A stretch of DNA of 64,000 bases. Source: Bacillota bacterium (lineage in GTDB: Bacteria; Bacillota; Clostridia; Lachnospirales; Lachnospiraceae). The stretch spans positions 124,001-188,000 of the forward strand of contig JAEZNB010000012.1 of assembly GCA_023441965.1 (NCBI GenBank), written 5' to 3'. Made by a program: the position numbers and the translations under genes. Within the stretch, counting starts at the first letter, position 1. Every line of letters begins with the position of its first letter. The notes below the pieces were generated by a model. It was not told where the DNA came from and made no database searches. It was given only the letters and a program-made list of their open reading frames with translations. Of the stretch, positions 52,915 through 62,619 are shown one piece after another.

Positions 52915-52950
52915 CCCCGGTCCTTTGCGTATTATGCTGAAGGACCGGGG
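52915..52950. terminator. Bidirectional terminator-like hairpin
   Basis: CCCCGGTCCTT pairs perfectly (11 bp) with AAGGACCGGGG, between two convergent genes. There is no T-run on either side, so the role is tentative. Confidence 0.5.
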
Positions 52951-52991
52951 CTCCTATATACACTCCCCATACCTCTTAAGTTAGCTTCTCT

Positions 52992-54818
52992 TTACTTACT
53001 TGCCTTTGCCGCCTCGATCTGCTCAGCCAGGTCATTCAGATAGACCCAGCGCTCCATCTTCTCCTCCAGCCGCTGTTGCAGCCTCTCCTTGTGCAGCATC
53101 AGCTCATTCAGCTTGGCGTACTCGGTTGCCGCCTTCTCTATCTTCTGCTCTGTCTCTGAAATCTCCTGCTCCAGGAGAGCGATCTCCTCATCGATGGTTT
53201 CATACTCCTTCTGCTCCTGATAGGAGAATTTCAGCTTACTGCTCTTCTGCTTCCAGGTTGCAGCAGCGGTGTTCACAGCCTCCGCAGAAGTTCCCTTGGC
53301 AGCCGGTGCCTCCTTGGCTTTCTTCTCCTCCTCTAAGCTCTTCGCCAGCTTATAATCAGAGAAATTCCCTTCATACTGCCTGATCCGTCCGTCCCCCTCA
53401 AAGGAGAAGATCCGGGTGGCCAGCTTGTCTAAGAAATAGCGGTCATGAGATACCGTAACCACAATTCCCTCAAAGCGGGTCAGATAATCCTCTAAGATGG
53501 TGAGGGTCTGGATATCCAGGTCATTGGTCGGCTCGTCCAGCACCAGAATATTCGGTGCCTCCATCAGGACCTTCAGCAGATACAATCTTCTCTTCTCTCC
53601 ACCGGACAGCCTGGAGATCTGGGTATATTGCATGGCGCCTGTGAAGAGGAAATTCTCACACATCTGAGAGGCCGTCACAGTTCCCTCTGAAGTCTGGATA
53701 TACTCTGCCGTATCCCGAATATAATCTATCACCCTTAGGCTTTCATCCATATATTCATTTTCCTGGGAGAAATATCCCAGCTTAATTGTGGTCCCCATTT
53801 CCACAGTACCGGTGTCAGGCATCAGCTTACCGGTCAGAATATTTAGAAGGGTGGTCTTTCCACAGCCATTGGGTCCGATGATCCCGATCCTGTCTCCGGG
53901 AAGCAGGATATAAGTAAATGACCGAATCAGGGTTTTGTCCCCATAGGCTTTGCTGATTTCATTCAGCTCCACTGTCTTCTTTCCAAGTCTTGAGGAGATC
54001 GTGCTGATCTCCACCTTCCCGTCTGCTTCCGCTACCTTTCGGTCTCTCAGTTCTTCAAATCTCTGTATATGGGCCTTCTGCTTCGTAGACCTGGCCTTGG
54101 CCCCTCTCTGCATCCACTCCAGTTCGATACGGAATAAGCTCCTTGCCTTCCGCTCCGTAGCTGCGGCCATCTCCTCCCGCTCTGCCTTCAGCTCCAGAAA
54201 CTTGGAATAGTTGGCGTTATAGGAATAGATCCTGCCGCGGTCTATCTCAAGAATCTTATTCGTAACCTTATCCAGGAAATACCGGTCGTGGGTAATCATG
54301 ATATAGGCCCCACGGTACTTGTTCAGATAATACTCCAGCCATTCTGCCATCTCACTGTCCAGATGGTTCGTAGGCTCATCCAGCACCAAAATCTCTGCCG
54401 GAGTCAAGAGGGTACGGACCAGGGCGGCTCTCTTCTTCTGCCCCCCGGACAGAAGCTCCGGGGAAACGCTCGTATCAGTTATTCCCAGCTTCACCAGCAT
54501 GGCGTGGGCCTCCCCCTCCAGGTTGCGGTATTCCTCCTCCGCCTTCTGATTTAGCACCACGTTCTGCAGGATGGAAAGCCGGTGATTGAATTCCGGCGCC
54601 TGAGGCAGATAGGCGATCCTTACCTTCCTCCCCCTGGTAAGGGTCCCGAGATCGGGCTCTTCAAGGCCTGCTATTATTTTCAGCAGGGTCGATTTTCCCG
54701 TGCCGTTAATCCCGATCACACCGATCCTGTCACCCTCATTGATACCCAGGCTCACCTGATCAAATAGCATGCGTTCCGTATAGCTCTTGCTCATGTTCTC
54801 TATGGTCAATAAATTCAT
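52992..54818 (-). CDS. ABC-F family ATPase, Uup-like
   Basis: 608 residues with two NBDs: Walker A GINGTGKS (35-42) and GPNGCGKT, signatures LLSGGQKKRAAL and LSGGEKRRLYLL, and Walker B ILVLDEPTNHLD and ILVLDEPTNDLD. It has the ABC-F linker and no membrane domain. The C-terminal coiled coil (EIALLEQEISETEQKIEKAA) matches the Uup C-terminal DNA-binding domain type. ABC-F proteins act on ribosomes; Uup-type members also affect DNA branch handling and quality control. A resistance role is possible, but the long C-terminal coil favours Uup. AAAGG lies before the ATG. Confidence 0.93.
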   Translation of the reverse strand: MNLLTIENMSKSYTERMLFDQVSLGINEGDRIGVIGINGTGKSTLLKIIAGLEEPDLGTLTRGRKVRIAYLPQAPEFNHRLSILQNVVLNQKAEEEYRNLEGEAHAMLVKLGITDTSVSPELLSGGQKKRAALVRTLLTPAEILVLDEPTNHLDSEMAEWLEYYLNKYRGAYIMITHDRYFLDKVTNKILEIDRGRIYSYNANYSKFLELKAEREEMAAATERKARSLFRIELEWMQRGAKARSTKQKAHIQRFEELRDRKVAEADGKVEISTISSRLGKKTVELNEISKAYGDKTLIRSFTYILLPGDRIGIIGPNGCGKTTLLNILTGKLMPDTGTVEMGTTIKLGYFSQENEYMDESLRVIDYIRDTAEYIQTSEGTVTASQMCENFLFTGAMQYTQISRLSGGEKRRLYLLKVLMEAPNILVLDEPTNDLDIQTLTILEDYLTRFEGIVVTVSHDRYFLDKLATRIFSFEGDGRIRQYEGNFSDYKLAKSLEEEKKAKEAPAAKGTSAEAVNTAAATWKQKSSKLKFSYQEQKEYETIDEEIALLEQEISETEQKIEKAATEYAKLNELMLHKERLQQRLEEKMERWVYLNDLAEQIEAAKASK

Positions 54819-54942
54819 TGCATCGAACCTTTCTAATAAAATTGCCCGTTAATCGTAACATAATCCTATAGAAAAGTCTATATGCATGCGTTTGATTGAT
54901 CTGTTATGCTGATTTGTTATAGCTTAGGAAGCCTTCTTCTTC

Positions 54943-56352
54943 CTACTGTTTCATATCCGGAACCGTCATCCCATATAGGTAACCATCCTCAGCACCAAAG
55001 TATATCATTCCGTCTGCCGGCAGCGGTGATGAGAATATCCCCCCCGTAGGAACATCCACTTCCCATAAGCACATTGATGGCTGCTTCAGGTCAAATACCT
55101 CCAGCTTACCGGAACCGGGGTTTAAGTAGGCATCTCCCGAGGTAACATAGAGGTAGCCGTTCTCTATGATTGGCCTGGTAAAGGAATTCTTATAGATCGG
55201 ATAAGTGGCAATGATCGTACCATCGTTAACCTTCATGGCATAAACCTTCTTGGCATCTGAAGTGGGAAAATATACTGTATCCTCCACAATCACCGGATCT
55301 CCGGTAATCCAGGAGCCGCTCGGATCCTTATAGCTCCATAGCTCCTCTCCGGTAGATAGCTTCAGGGCACGGATGCTGGTATCTCTTCCTCCGATAATCA
55401 GGATATCGTCCTTGGCAACGCAGCTGTTCTGAAAACTGCCGCTGTATTTATTCTGCCACAGAACCTCTTTCGTCTTGATGTCTACGGCCTGGAAGGTTCC
55501 CAACCAGTCTCCGTAATAGATGACACCGTCCTGAATGTGAGGCGTAGCGCGGACTGCCATATTCCGATCCGTTACATGCTCCCATACCAGGTCCCCCGTC
55601 TTTGTGTCAAAGCCCAGCAGCTTTCCGGTAGCACTTCCGAAATAGACCACACCCTGATCGATGACCGGTGAGGAATCGTGGTAATCCCATTGATCTCTCC
55701 GTCTGGCCAGAATCGGCTCTGCCTTTAGGTCATAGGACCAACGCAGCTCTCCGCTGGCGATATCAAGCGCATAATATACCTCGTTACTGCTGAAGAAGAT
55801 CCGATCATCCTGAACTGCTGCCTGACATAAAATCGGATTTCCGGTGGAATATTTCCATACTTCTTTCTGTGTAATGATGTCAACTGCATAGAAATTGCCA
55901 TCCTTGCTGCCGAAATAGATGATCTGATCCTGCAGCACCGGGGAGGATGCTATTCCTTTTTCCGTCTGAAAGCACCTGCCTGCTATTTCTTCCTTCCGGT
56001 CCTCTTGCTCCATGACCTTACCTGCCTCCTGTCCTTGCTCATCACTCTTGTTCTGATTCCCTTGATCCTCTGCGATAGTGCCCCCCTGTCCTTGCTCCTC
56101 GTTCTTTTCCTGATCCGCTTGATTCTCTGTGACAGAGGTCTCCTCCGAATCTCCTGCAGCTGAATCCTCGACCTTTCCTGTATCCTGTAGCGTATCCTTT
56201 CCTTCTTCCTTCTTCTCCTCTGTCTGAAGCTCCTGCTTCCCTGCTGCTTGGGTATCAGCTTCCTTCTCACTCTTCTTCATACAGGCGGAGAAGGAAAGGA
56301 TGATGACACACAATACTGCGAAACTGACATAAGCTTTTGACCTAAAATGCAT
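54943..56352 (-). CDS. Lipoprotein with PQQ-type beta-propeller
   Basis: 469 residues; ATG 56352 has AGGAGG 6 nt upstream (ATG 56355 is 3 nt closer to it). The signal peptide ends in a lipobox FSAC. A linker of about 100 residues rich in Glu, Gln, Asp and Asn (e.g. DQEKNEEQGQGG) follows. The propeller has repeated blades such as YFGSKDGNFYAVDIITQKEV and YYGDWLGTFQAVDIKTKEVL. It is related in design to BamB/PQQ-like proteins and would be outside the membrane. It has no PQQ-specific residues I can name, so binding is not claimed. Confidence 0.87.
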   Translation of the reverse strand: MHFRSKAYVSFAVLCVIILSFSACMKKSEKEADTQAAGKQELQTEEKKEEGKDTLQDTGKVEDSAAGDSEETSVTENQADQEKNEEQGQGGTIAEDQGNQNKSDEQGQEAGKVMEQEDRKEEIAGRCFQTEKGIASSPVLQDQIIYFGSKDGNFYAVDIITQKEVWKYSTGNPILCQAAVQDDRIFFSSNEVYYALDIASGELRWSYDLKAEPILARRRDQWDYHDSSPVIDQGVVYFGSATGKLLGFDTKTGDLVWEHVTDRNMAVRATPHIQDGVIYYGDWLGTFQAVDIKTKEVLWQNKYSGSFQNSCVAKDDILIIGGRDTSIRALKLSTGEELWSYKDPSGSWITGDPVIVEDTVYFPTSDAKKVYAMKVNDGTIIATYPIYKNSFTRPIIENGYLYVTSGDAYLNPGSGKLEVFDLKQPSMCLWEVDVPTGGIFSSPLPADGMIYFGAEDGYLYGMTVPDMKQ

Positions 56353-56404
56353 CATTATCCTCCTTCTTAGAACCAGATGAACCGGTAAAACGGTTCCTGT
56401 ATAT

Positions 56405-56452
56405 AATAAAACTCCCTCCTAAAGTATCTGCGAAGATGCCTTAAGAGGGAAT
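56405..56452 (-). terminator. Terminator of the AraC gene
   Basis: On the minus strand TTCCCTC...GGCATC pairs with GATAC...GAGGGA, followed by GTTTTATT. Confidence 0.8.
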
Positions 56453-56487
56453 AGAAATATTACAGTATTTATGTGCTAATCTGCAAA

Positions 56488-57411
56488 TCAGGAGAATCTC
56501 AGCATCCAGCTGTTCTCCTTCCGGTATTGAATCGGGCTTAAGCCCTTCATTTTCTTAAAGGTACGGCAGAAATGGCCCATATCCTCGAAGCCGACCCGAT
56601 AGCCGATTTCCTTGACCGGCATACCCGTATCCCTGAGCATCATGGCCGAGGCTTCGATCCGAAGCTTGATCAGGTAAGAGATTACACTCTCTCCGGTAGC
56701 CTTCCGAAATAGCTCATTGATCGTCGTTCGGTTCAGACAGAACTGCTCGACCAGGCTTTTCAGAGTAATGCGGCTGGAGTAGTTGGTATGGATATATAAG
56801 AGAATATCCTCCAAGGAAACAGAGGTATTTTCCAATAACAACTCCATATCCGAGGCCTTTGGTCCCAACAGGGTAGAGGTATAACAGATCATCTCCAAGA
56901 AGTATGACCTTCCTCTACAGATCCACAGATAGGTCTGCTGCTGCTCAAATTCCTCGATAATCGCATCCATGAGGTAATTCAGTCTTCGTAAAGCCATATT
57001 GGAGATACTGCAATGAACCGGCATCTCTCCATGACGCATTATAAAAGGATTTAACCAATACAGATCCTGGACCTCGGATGCAGTTGCATCCTCTCTGGAA
57101 GCCTTCCTGACATACTCAAATTGAAACTTATAGTCAATGATGGAAGGATGGAAATAAATCAGATGCAGCTTAATCTGGGGAGAGGACTTCTCCAGCTCCA
57201 GACTTTCTTCTTCGTTTACAAAGAAGATAGCCGGAGCAGAAATTAACATCCGCTCCCGTCCTGCCTTCAGGATTCCCGTCCCTTCTTCCAATATGATGAT
57301 CTGATAGGTAGTATTCAGGGGCACAGCCGGTAGCTCCTCCAGATCCTTATGTACGATAAGGGAAATCTCGGCTCCCGGATATACCTCTCTGCCAATTGTT
57401 TTTAATTGCAT
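56488..57411 (-). CDS. AraC-family regulator, cupin-type N-terminus
   Basis: 307 residues from ATG 57411, which has GGAGG upstream. A beta-rich cupin-like sensor (about 1-170) is followed by the AraC DNA-binding domain with two HTHs (LKSLVEQFCLNRTTINELF; PVKEIGYRVGFEDMGHFCRT). The gene follows putP by 32 nt on the same strand, so it probably controls or responds to proline or a related solute. Confidence 0.92.
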   Translation of the reverse strand: MQLKTIGREVYPGAEISLIVHKDLEELPAVPLNTTYQIIILEEGTGILKAGRERMLISAPAIFFVNEEESLELEKSSPQIKLHLIYFHPSIIDYKFQFEYVRKASREDATASEVQDLYWLNPFIMRHGEMPVHCSISNMALRRLNYLMDAIIEEFEQQQTYLWICRGRSYFLEMICYTSTLLGPKASDMELLLENTSVSLEDILLYIHTNYSSRITLKSLVEQFCLNRTTINELFRKATGESVISYLIKLRIEASAMMLRDTGMPVKEIGYRVGFEDMGHFCRTFKKMKGLSPIQYRKENSWMLRFS

Positions 57412-57443
57412 AACGTCCTCCATGCTGTCCGACAACTCACATG

Positions 57444-59015
57444 TTACTCATGCTTAAAATTCTTCACCAGGTCAAACTCCTCCTGAATCTCCTTAGAGGG
57501 TTCTGCCGTAAGCAGAGATACCACAACGATGGCGATACAAGAGAATATAAAAGCAGGGAACAGCTCATAGATGGCAAAGGGCCCACCCAGCTTACTGATT
57601 ACCTTATCCCAAAGGAAAACCATTCCACCGCCTGCTAACATACCTGCAACAGCGCCTGCCTGATTGATTCTCTTCCAGAAGAGGGAGAAGAGAATCACCG
57701 GTCCGAAGGTTGCTCCGAAGCCAGCCCAAGCAAAGGATACTACAGTAAAGATGACACTATTCTCATCTAAGGCTATGACTGCCGCAACGATGGCGATCAC
57801 AATCAGGGTCACACGGGACATACGTAAAACCTGCTTATCCGAAGCATCCTTCTTCATAATGCCCTGGTAGATATTCTTGGAAAATGCGGAAGCAGCAATC
57901 AGCAGATAAGAATCTGAGGAGCTTATGGTTGCAGCCAGGATTCCTGCCATAACCAAGCCTGCGAGAAGCGGAAGGAAGAAGCTGTTGGACAGGAGGATAA
58001 AGATGCTCTCCGAGTCGCTCTTGGTAAGCAGCTCGCTGGGATACAGGACTCTTCCGATGATACCGATCGCGACTGCTGCCAACAAAGAAATGAAGCACCA
58101 GATGGTTGCGATTCTTCTGGATCTCTTCAGTTCCAGCGGCTTCTTGATTGCCATAAACTTCAGTAGGACCTGAGGCATACCGAAATATCCCAAGCCCCAG
58201 GATAAGGTGGAAATAATCACAAGGAAACCATAATTACCTACAGCACCAAACATGGGAGCACCGGCTGCCGTCAGCTGCTGGACCCCGCTTGCTTCATCCA
58301 CAACAGGACTGGCCTGTCCGAAGAAATCAAGGAAGCCCGGAATCGCCTTGGCATTGTCAATCACCTCACCGATACCGCCTGCCTTGATAACCCCCATAAC
58401 CAGAACTGCTGTTAAAGCTGTAATCATAACAATACCCTGCATGAAATCGGATGCGCTTTCCGCCAGAAAGCCGCCGATAAAGGTATAAAGCACTACAAAT
58501 AAGGCCCCAAGCAGCATCATAACGATATAGCTTGTTTTGAACAGGGCACTGAAGAGCTTACCGACTGCCACAAAGCAGCTGGCAGCATAAACACTGAAGA
58601 ATACCAGAATAAAGGCCGCTGCGATGGTCAGGATTACCTTCTTCTTCTCCTTGAAGCGGTTGCTGATGAAATCCGGAATTGTAATCGCATCCCCTGCCAC
58701 ATGAGAATAGGTCCTCAGCCTCTTGGCTACAAACAGCCAGTTGAGGTAGGTGCCGATAAATAAGCCGATGGCGGTCCAGATCGCTTCACTTAAGCCGAAC
58801 CAATAAGCCACACCGGGCAGACCCATCAGAAGCCAACCACTCATATCGGAGGCTTCTGCCGACATCGCAGTCACCCAAGGTCCCAGTGATCTTCCTCCGA
58901 TCAGATAGTTGCCACTGCTTTCATTGGCACGCTTTGCATAATACAAGCCGATTCCTATGACTGCCCCTATGTAGACAATCATGGCAATTAAAATTTGTAC
59001 TTTACCAAAGTCCAT
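57444..59015 (-). CDS. putP: Sodium/proline symporter
   Basis: 523 residues, about 13 hydrophobic helices, starting MDFGKVQILIAMIVYIGAVI. The solute:sodium symporter motifs are clear: an early GGRSLGPWVTAMSAEASDMS, then WLLMGLPGVAYWFGLSEAIW and YFGMPQVLLKFMAI. These match PutP, which takes up proline with Na+ for use as nutrient or osmolyte. GGGAGGG lies before the ATG. Co-transcription with an AraC gene suggests induction by substrate. Confidence 0.93.
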   Translation of the reverse strand: MDFGKVQILIAMIVYIGAVIGIGLYYAKRANESSGNYLIGGRSLGPWVTAMSAEASDMSGWLLMGLPGVAYWFGLSEAIWTAIGLFIGTYLNWLFVAKRLRTYSHVAGDAITIPDFISNRFKEKKKVILTIAAAFILVFFSVYAASCFVAVGKLFSALFKTSYIVMMLLGALFVVLYTFIGGFLAESASDFMQGIVMITALTAVLVMGVIKAGGIGEVIDNAKAIPGFLDFFGQASPVVDEASGVQQLTAAGAPMFGAVGNYGFLVIISTLSWGLGYFGMPQVLLKFMAIKKPLELKRSRRIATIWCFISLLAAVAIGIIGRVLYPSELLTKSDSESIFILLSNSFFLPLLAGLVMAGILAATISSSDSYLLIAASAFSKNIYQGIMKKDASDKQVLRMSRVTLIVIAIVAAVIALDENSVIFTVVSFAWAGFGATFGPVILFSLFWKRINQAGAVAGMLAGGGMVFLWDKVISKLGGPFAIYELFPAFIFSCIAIVVVSLLTAEPSKEIQEEFDLVKNFKHE

Positions 59016-59155
59016 ATTACCCTCCCAAATCGTAGCTTGTTTCCAAGCTGTTTATAGAAACAATTGTATTACAGAACGCCTCATTTGTATAGCAAAATTT
59101 TAATATGGTAATGTATTGCTTCACTGTATCGTGAAAGCCAAGTCCACGAGACATG

Positions 59156-59230
59156 AAAAGGAGCTGTTTCTTATTAACTGAGAATATGAGAGGTCCCAAA
59201 GATTCTCGGTTAATGAGAAACAGCCCTTTT
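59156..59230 (-). terminator. Terminator of purA, sharing the GGCTGTTTC motif
   Basis: On the minus strand AAAAGGGCTGTTTCTCATTA and the continuing arm pair with AGAAACAGCTCCTTTT and its neighbour, with a few mismatches, over nearly 30 bp. A T-run (CCTTTTC) follows. The stem starts with the same (G)GGCTGTTTC as elements A and B. Confidence 0.8.
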
Positions 59231-59255
59231 ACATGACTGATTTTGTATATAAATG

Positions 59256-60530
59256 CTATCTGCGGATGATTTCATCCCTTCCCGGACCATTGGATACCAG
59301 GGTGATCGGAACTCCGATTTCCTTCTCGATGAATTCAATGTACTTCCTGCAGTTTTCCGGAAGCTCCTGATAGTTTCTAATTCCTCTGATCTCCTGCTTC
59401 CAGCCGGGCAGATACTCATACACCGGCTTCGCCTTTGCCAGCAGCACCGTAGTGGGGAAATCCCTGGTGACTACGCCGTCGATCTCATAGCCGACACAGA
59501 CAGGCAGGACCTCCAGATAACCCAAGACATCCAGTACCGTAAGAGCTACTTCGGTTGCTCCCTGCATCCTGCAGCCATACCTGGTAGCAACGGCATCGAA
59601 CCAGCCCATCCTTCTCGGTCTTCCTGTAGTTGCTCCGTATTCTCCTGCATCTCCGCCTCTTCTTCTTAGCTCTTCAGCTTCCGTACCGAAGATTTCACTG
59701 ACAAACTCACCGGCACCTACCGCACTGGAATAAGCCTTCACCACAGCAATAATTTCCTTGATTTCATAGGGCGGTATACCGGCTCCGATGGCACCATAAG
59801 CTGCCAGAGTGGAGGAGGAGGTAACCATGGGATAGATTCCAAAGTCCGGATCCTTTAAGGCTCCCAGCTGACCCTCCAGTAAAATGTTCTTACCCTCCTT
59901 GATTGCTTCCTGTAGGTAGGCAGAAACATCACATACATAGGGCTCCACCATCGTTCTGTATTCCCGCATTGTCTCAAGGAGCTCATCACAGTCAATTCCC
60001 GGCTTATGATAGAGATGCTCCAGAAGCACATTCTTATACTCACAGATTCTGTGGATTTTCTCTTTTAATACTTCCTCATCAAATAGTTCGGACACCTGGA
60101 AACCGATCTTCGCATATTTATCTGAATAAAAGGGTGCAATTCCTGACTTTGTGGAGCCGAAGGATTTGCCTCCCAATCTTTCCTCTTCATATTGATCAAA
60201 GAGAATATGGTAAGGCATCATGATCTGTGCCCGGTCGGAAACCTTAATGTTCGGCATCGGTACCCCCCGGTCTGTCAGAGCCTTGATCTCACGAAAGAGA
60301 TAGGGAATATTCAGCGCCACACCATTACCGATGACGCAGGTCGTATGCTGATAGAATACCCCTGACGGAAGCAGATGGAGTGCAAACTTGCCATATTCAT
60401 TAATAATCGTATGGCCTGCATTGCTGCCTCCCTGAAAGCGTACGATAATATCCGCTTCCTTACCCAGCATGTCGGTAATCTTACCCTTCCCTTCATCGCC
60501 CCAATTCGCACCAACGATAGCTTTTACCAT
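59256..60530 (-). CDS. purA: Adenylosuccinate synthase
   Basis: 424 residues from ATG 60530, behind AAGGAGG; the frame extends upstream without a site. It joins IMP and aspartate using GTP, the first step to AMP. Visible motifs: P-loop-like GANWGDEGKGKITDML at the N-terminus with catalytic Asp, FQGGSNAGHTI with catalytic His, GSTKSGIAPFYSDK, LLEGQLGALKDPDFGIYP and TGRPRRMGWFD. Length and motifs are normal. Confidence 0.98.
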   Translation of the reverse strand: MVKAIVGANWGDEGKGKITDMLGKEADIIVRFQGGSNAGHTIINEYGKFALHLLPSGVFYQHTTCVIGNGVALNIPYLFREIKALTDRGVPMPNIKVSDRAQIMMPYHILFDQYEEERLGGKSFGSTKSGIAPFYSDKYAKIGFQVSELFDEEVLKEKIHRICEYKNVLLEHLYHKPGIDCDELLETMREYRTMVEPYVCDVSAYLQEAIKEGKNILLEGQLGALKDPDFGIYPMVTSSSTLAAYGAIGAGIPPYEIKEIIAVVKAYSSAVGAGEFVSEIFGTEAEELRRRGGDAGEYGATTGRPRRMGWFDAVATRYGCRMQGATEVALTVLDVLGYLEVLPVCVGYEIDGVVTRDFPTTVLLAKAKPVYEYLPGWKQEIRGIRNYQELPENCRKYIEFIEKEIGVPITLVSNGPGRDEIIRR

Positions 60531-60627
60531 AGTATCATCCTCCTTGAACTGTGCAGAACAGGCTGTTGCCCACTGCAAAATGATTTTTCATCCTTTCTTA
60601 GCATAATCGAAAAATATATATAAGTAA

Positions 60628-60676
60628 AATCAATATTGATTATGAGTAATATAATTCGAGATTATGCCAAAATCAA
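60628..60676 (-). promoter_or_regulatory. Promoter of purA with palindrome at the start site
   Basis: On the minus strand TTGATT (60671-60676), a 17-nt spacer and TATATT (60648-60653) form a promoter. AATCAATATTGATT (60628-60641), a perfect 14-bp palindrome, covers the expected start and may be an operator. No PurR-type box or purine riboswitch was recognised. Confidence 0.55.
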
Positions 60677-60830
60677 TTTTGTTCTCTCACTTTACATGCT
60701 GATCATAAGAATGGTATAATTCATACTGCGCTATTTCATTATGGAAAAGAAGCTGAAATAAGAGAAAGCAAAGATAGAATGGAACAGAACGAAGGATAAT
60801 CTGTAGAAGAAGCTATGGAAGGAGCAGACG

Positions 60831-61223
60831 ATGAGAATTGATCATATCGCAATCTATACCGAGGACCTGGAACGGCTGAAGCAGTTCTATCTAACCTATT
60901 TTCATGCAGTCAGTAACCGGGGCTATCACAATGAGAGGACCGGTTTGCGTACCTACTTCCTGACCTTTGAGGATGGGACAAGACTGGAGCTGATGACAAG
61001 ACCGGGGATGATGATAGTGGATGCTCCCCAGGCGTCTGCTTATCTCACCGGTTATACCCACCTGGCCTTTTCTGTGGGAAGCCGGGAGCTGGTGAACTCC
61101 CTGACTGACAGGCTGGAGCGGGATGGTTATCCGGTCGTCAGCAGACCCAGAGTAACAGGGGACGGATACTATGAAAGCGGCATCTTAGATCCGGATGGGA
61201 ATTATATCGAACTCACAGAATAA
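60831..61223 (+). CDS. VOC family (glyoxalase/bleomycin-resistance fold) protein
   Basis: 130 residues with a full VOC fold: RIDHIAIYTEDLERLKQFYL (first metal His), LTFEDGTRLELM (Glu), GYTHLAFSVGSRELV (His) and SGILDPDGNYIELTE (Glu). The four-ligand set is intact, so a lactoylglutathione lyase-like or fosfomycin-resistance-like metal reaction is possible. GAAGGAG lies before the ATG. The substrate is unknown. Confidence 0.9.
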   Translation: MRIDHIAIYTEDLERLKQFYLTYFHAVSNRGYHNERTGLRTYFLTFEDGTRLELMTRPGMMIVDAPQASAYLTGYTHLAFSVGSRELVNSLTDRLERDGYPVVSRPRVTGDGYYESGILDPDGNYIELTE

Positions 61224-61250
61224 TATTCAATGATCAGAATCATACCAAGC

Positions 61251-61949
61251 TTAAAACATTCTTGGCAGGCTTCCTCCCTCGGACAGCCTGCTTTTGATAT
61301 CCTCTGCGGCAAAACGGACGAATTCCTTGGTTCTCTCAAAGCTGATGGTCACCGGTTCCTGCAGATCATAGGCCTCATAAAAGAAGCGGTCAATCACCCA
61401 TCTGCGGCTATCAGTGATCTCCTCCTCGCTTAACATAGGCTCTAAGCCGAAGGGTGTCACCTGCTCCAGATGATATCTGATCTGATCCAGCTCCCGATCA
61501 TGGTATAAGAGCAGAAAGTCATTCCGATGCATGTCGGCAATGACCCTTTGGAAAAACTCCTGATCGGTCTGGCCTATTCCCAGCTTCTCCATATCTAATA
61601 CAAACTCCTGACGCAGGGTCAGAAAGTACAGCTCATCCGTCAGCAGATGAGCCACATAGCCCCGGTATACATCCAAAAGACCGTCCTCCCCGGTTCTATG
61701 CTCCAGAATGTAGTCAGCGACCCTCTGCCGGAATAAGCTTAAGTTTTCTTCCCTGATAAATTCCGTATCTGCTATATCATCTCTTAGATGGGTATGCTTC
61801 TTATGGGCTCTGACATAGTTGATTCTGGAATGGACAGCATCGGGGGCGATAGAGCCTGCGTAGAACTGTCCCATATTACCGATCGTACCATTCGGCAATA
61901 TCTTTTGTAATTCCCTGGCTATCAATAAATGAGCTGCTAATCCTGCCAT
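61251..61949 (-). CDS. Zinc-dependent phospholipase C-like protein
   Basis: 232 residues from ATG 61949, which has GGAGA upstream. Clustered His and Asp residues (GLAAHLLIAR, YAGSIAPDAVHSR, HKKHTHLRDD, YVAHLLTDELY) match the Zn_dep_PLPC family. There is no signal peptide, so it may act inside the cell on an unknown phosphodiester or serve another role. It converges with the VOC gene, 27 nt apart. Confidence 0.8.
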   Translation of the reverse strand: MAGLAAHLLIARELQKILPNGTIGNMGQFYAGSIAPDAVHSRINYVRAHKKHTHLRDDIADTEFIREENLSLFRQRVADYILEHRTGEDGLLDVYRGYVAHLLTDELYFLTLRQEFVLDMEKLGIGQTDQEFFQRVIADMHRNDFLLLYHDRELDQIRYHLEQVTPFGLEPMLSEEEITDSRRWVIDRFFYEAYDLQEPVTISFERTKEFVRFAAEDIKSRLSEGGSLPRMF

Positions 61950-62056
61950 AAATATCTCCATTCAGCCATCATTCAGCTATCGTTAATCTCATTCTTCTGT
62001 TAGTTAATCAGTTTATCCTTCCGTTTAGAAGCAGGTACTCTCCTCTTGTAGCCGCC

Positions 62057-62518
62057 TTACTTCTTTAACCTATATACCATATCCTGTGTCAGGAGCTCGA
62101 AGCCGAGCTTCTCGTAAACCGGCTTCCCCATATCAGTGGCGCTTAAGTAAAGTCTCCCCACGTCTCTGCTCCCGGCATCCTCAATCATCTGCTTCAATAA
62201 TATGCTGGCTATTCCCTGCTTTCTGTATGACGGATCGGTAAACACATTCTGGATATAACCAAAGCTTCCATTAGGATTTGAAGTCATAGGGAGGACTGAA
62301 TAATAGGTGACCATGGCCAAGGATATGATGGTCCCATTCTCTTCTGCAACCCAGGCTACCAGTGTATCGTTTTCCAGATGCTCCTTGATGAAATCATAGG
62401 TGCTCTTCTTGAACTCCTCTGAAGGCTCTGTCTCATGATTTCTCATTTCTCTAAGAAATTCCACCCTCTGCTCAAACAAAACATCCAAATCCTTAAGACC
62501 GGCTTTTCTGATCTCCAT
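62057..62518 (-). CDS. GNAT family N-acetyltransferase
   Basis: 153 residues from ATG 62518, behind GGGGGAG. The compact GNAT fold is clear: MEIRKAGLKDLDVLFEQRVE, the central strand GTIISLAMVTYYSV, acetyl-CoA loop DPSYRKQGIASILLKQMI and the closing MGKPVYEKLGFELL. The substrate is unknown. Confidence 0.92.
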   Translation of the reverse strand: MEIRKAGLKDLDVLFEQRVEFLREMRNHETEPSEEFKKSTYDFIKEHLENDTLVAWVAEENGTIISLAMVTYYSVLPMTSNPNGSFGYIQNVFTDPSYRKQGIASILLKQMIEDAGSRDVGRLYLSATDMGKPVYEKLGFELLTQDMVYRLKK

Positions 62519-62619
62519 GGTATCTCCCCCTATATCTTTACAATTTCCAATAATTGCATCCAAAAAATGATACCTATCGTAATCCAAATGGTGTGAAATG
62601 TCAATCCCAAAATCATTCC

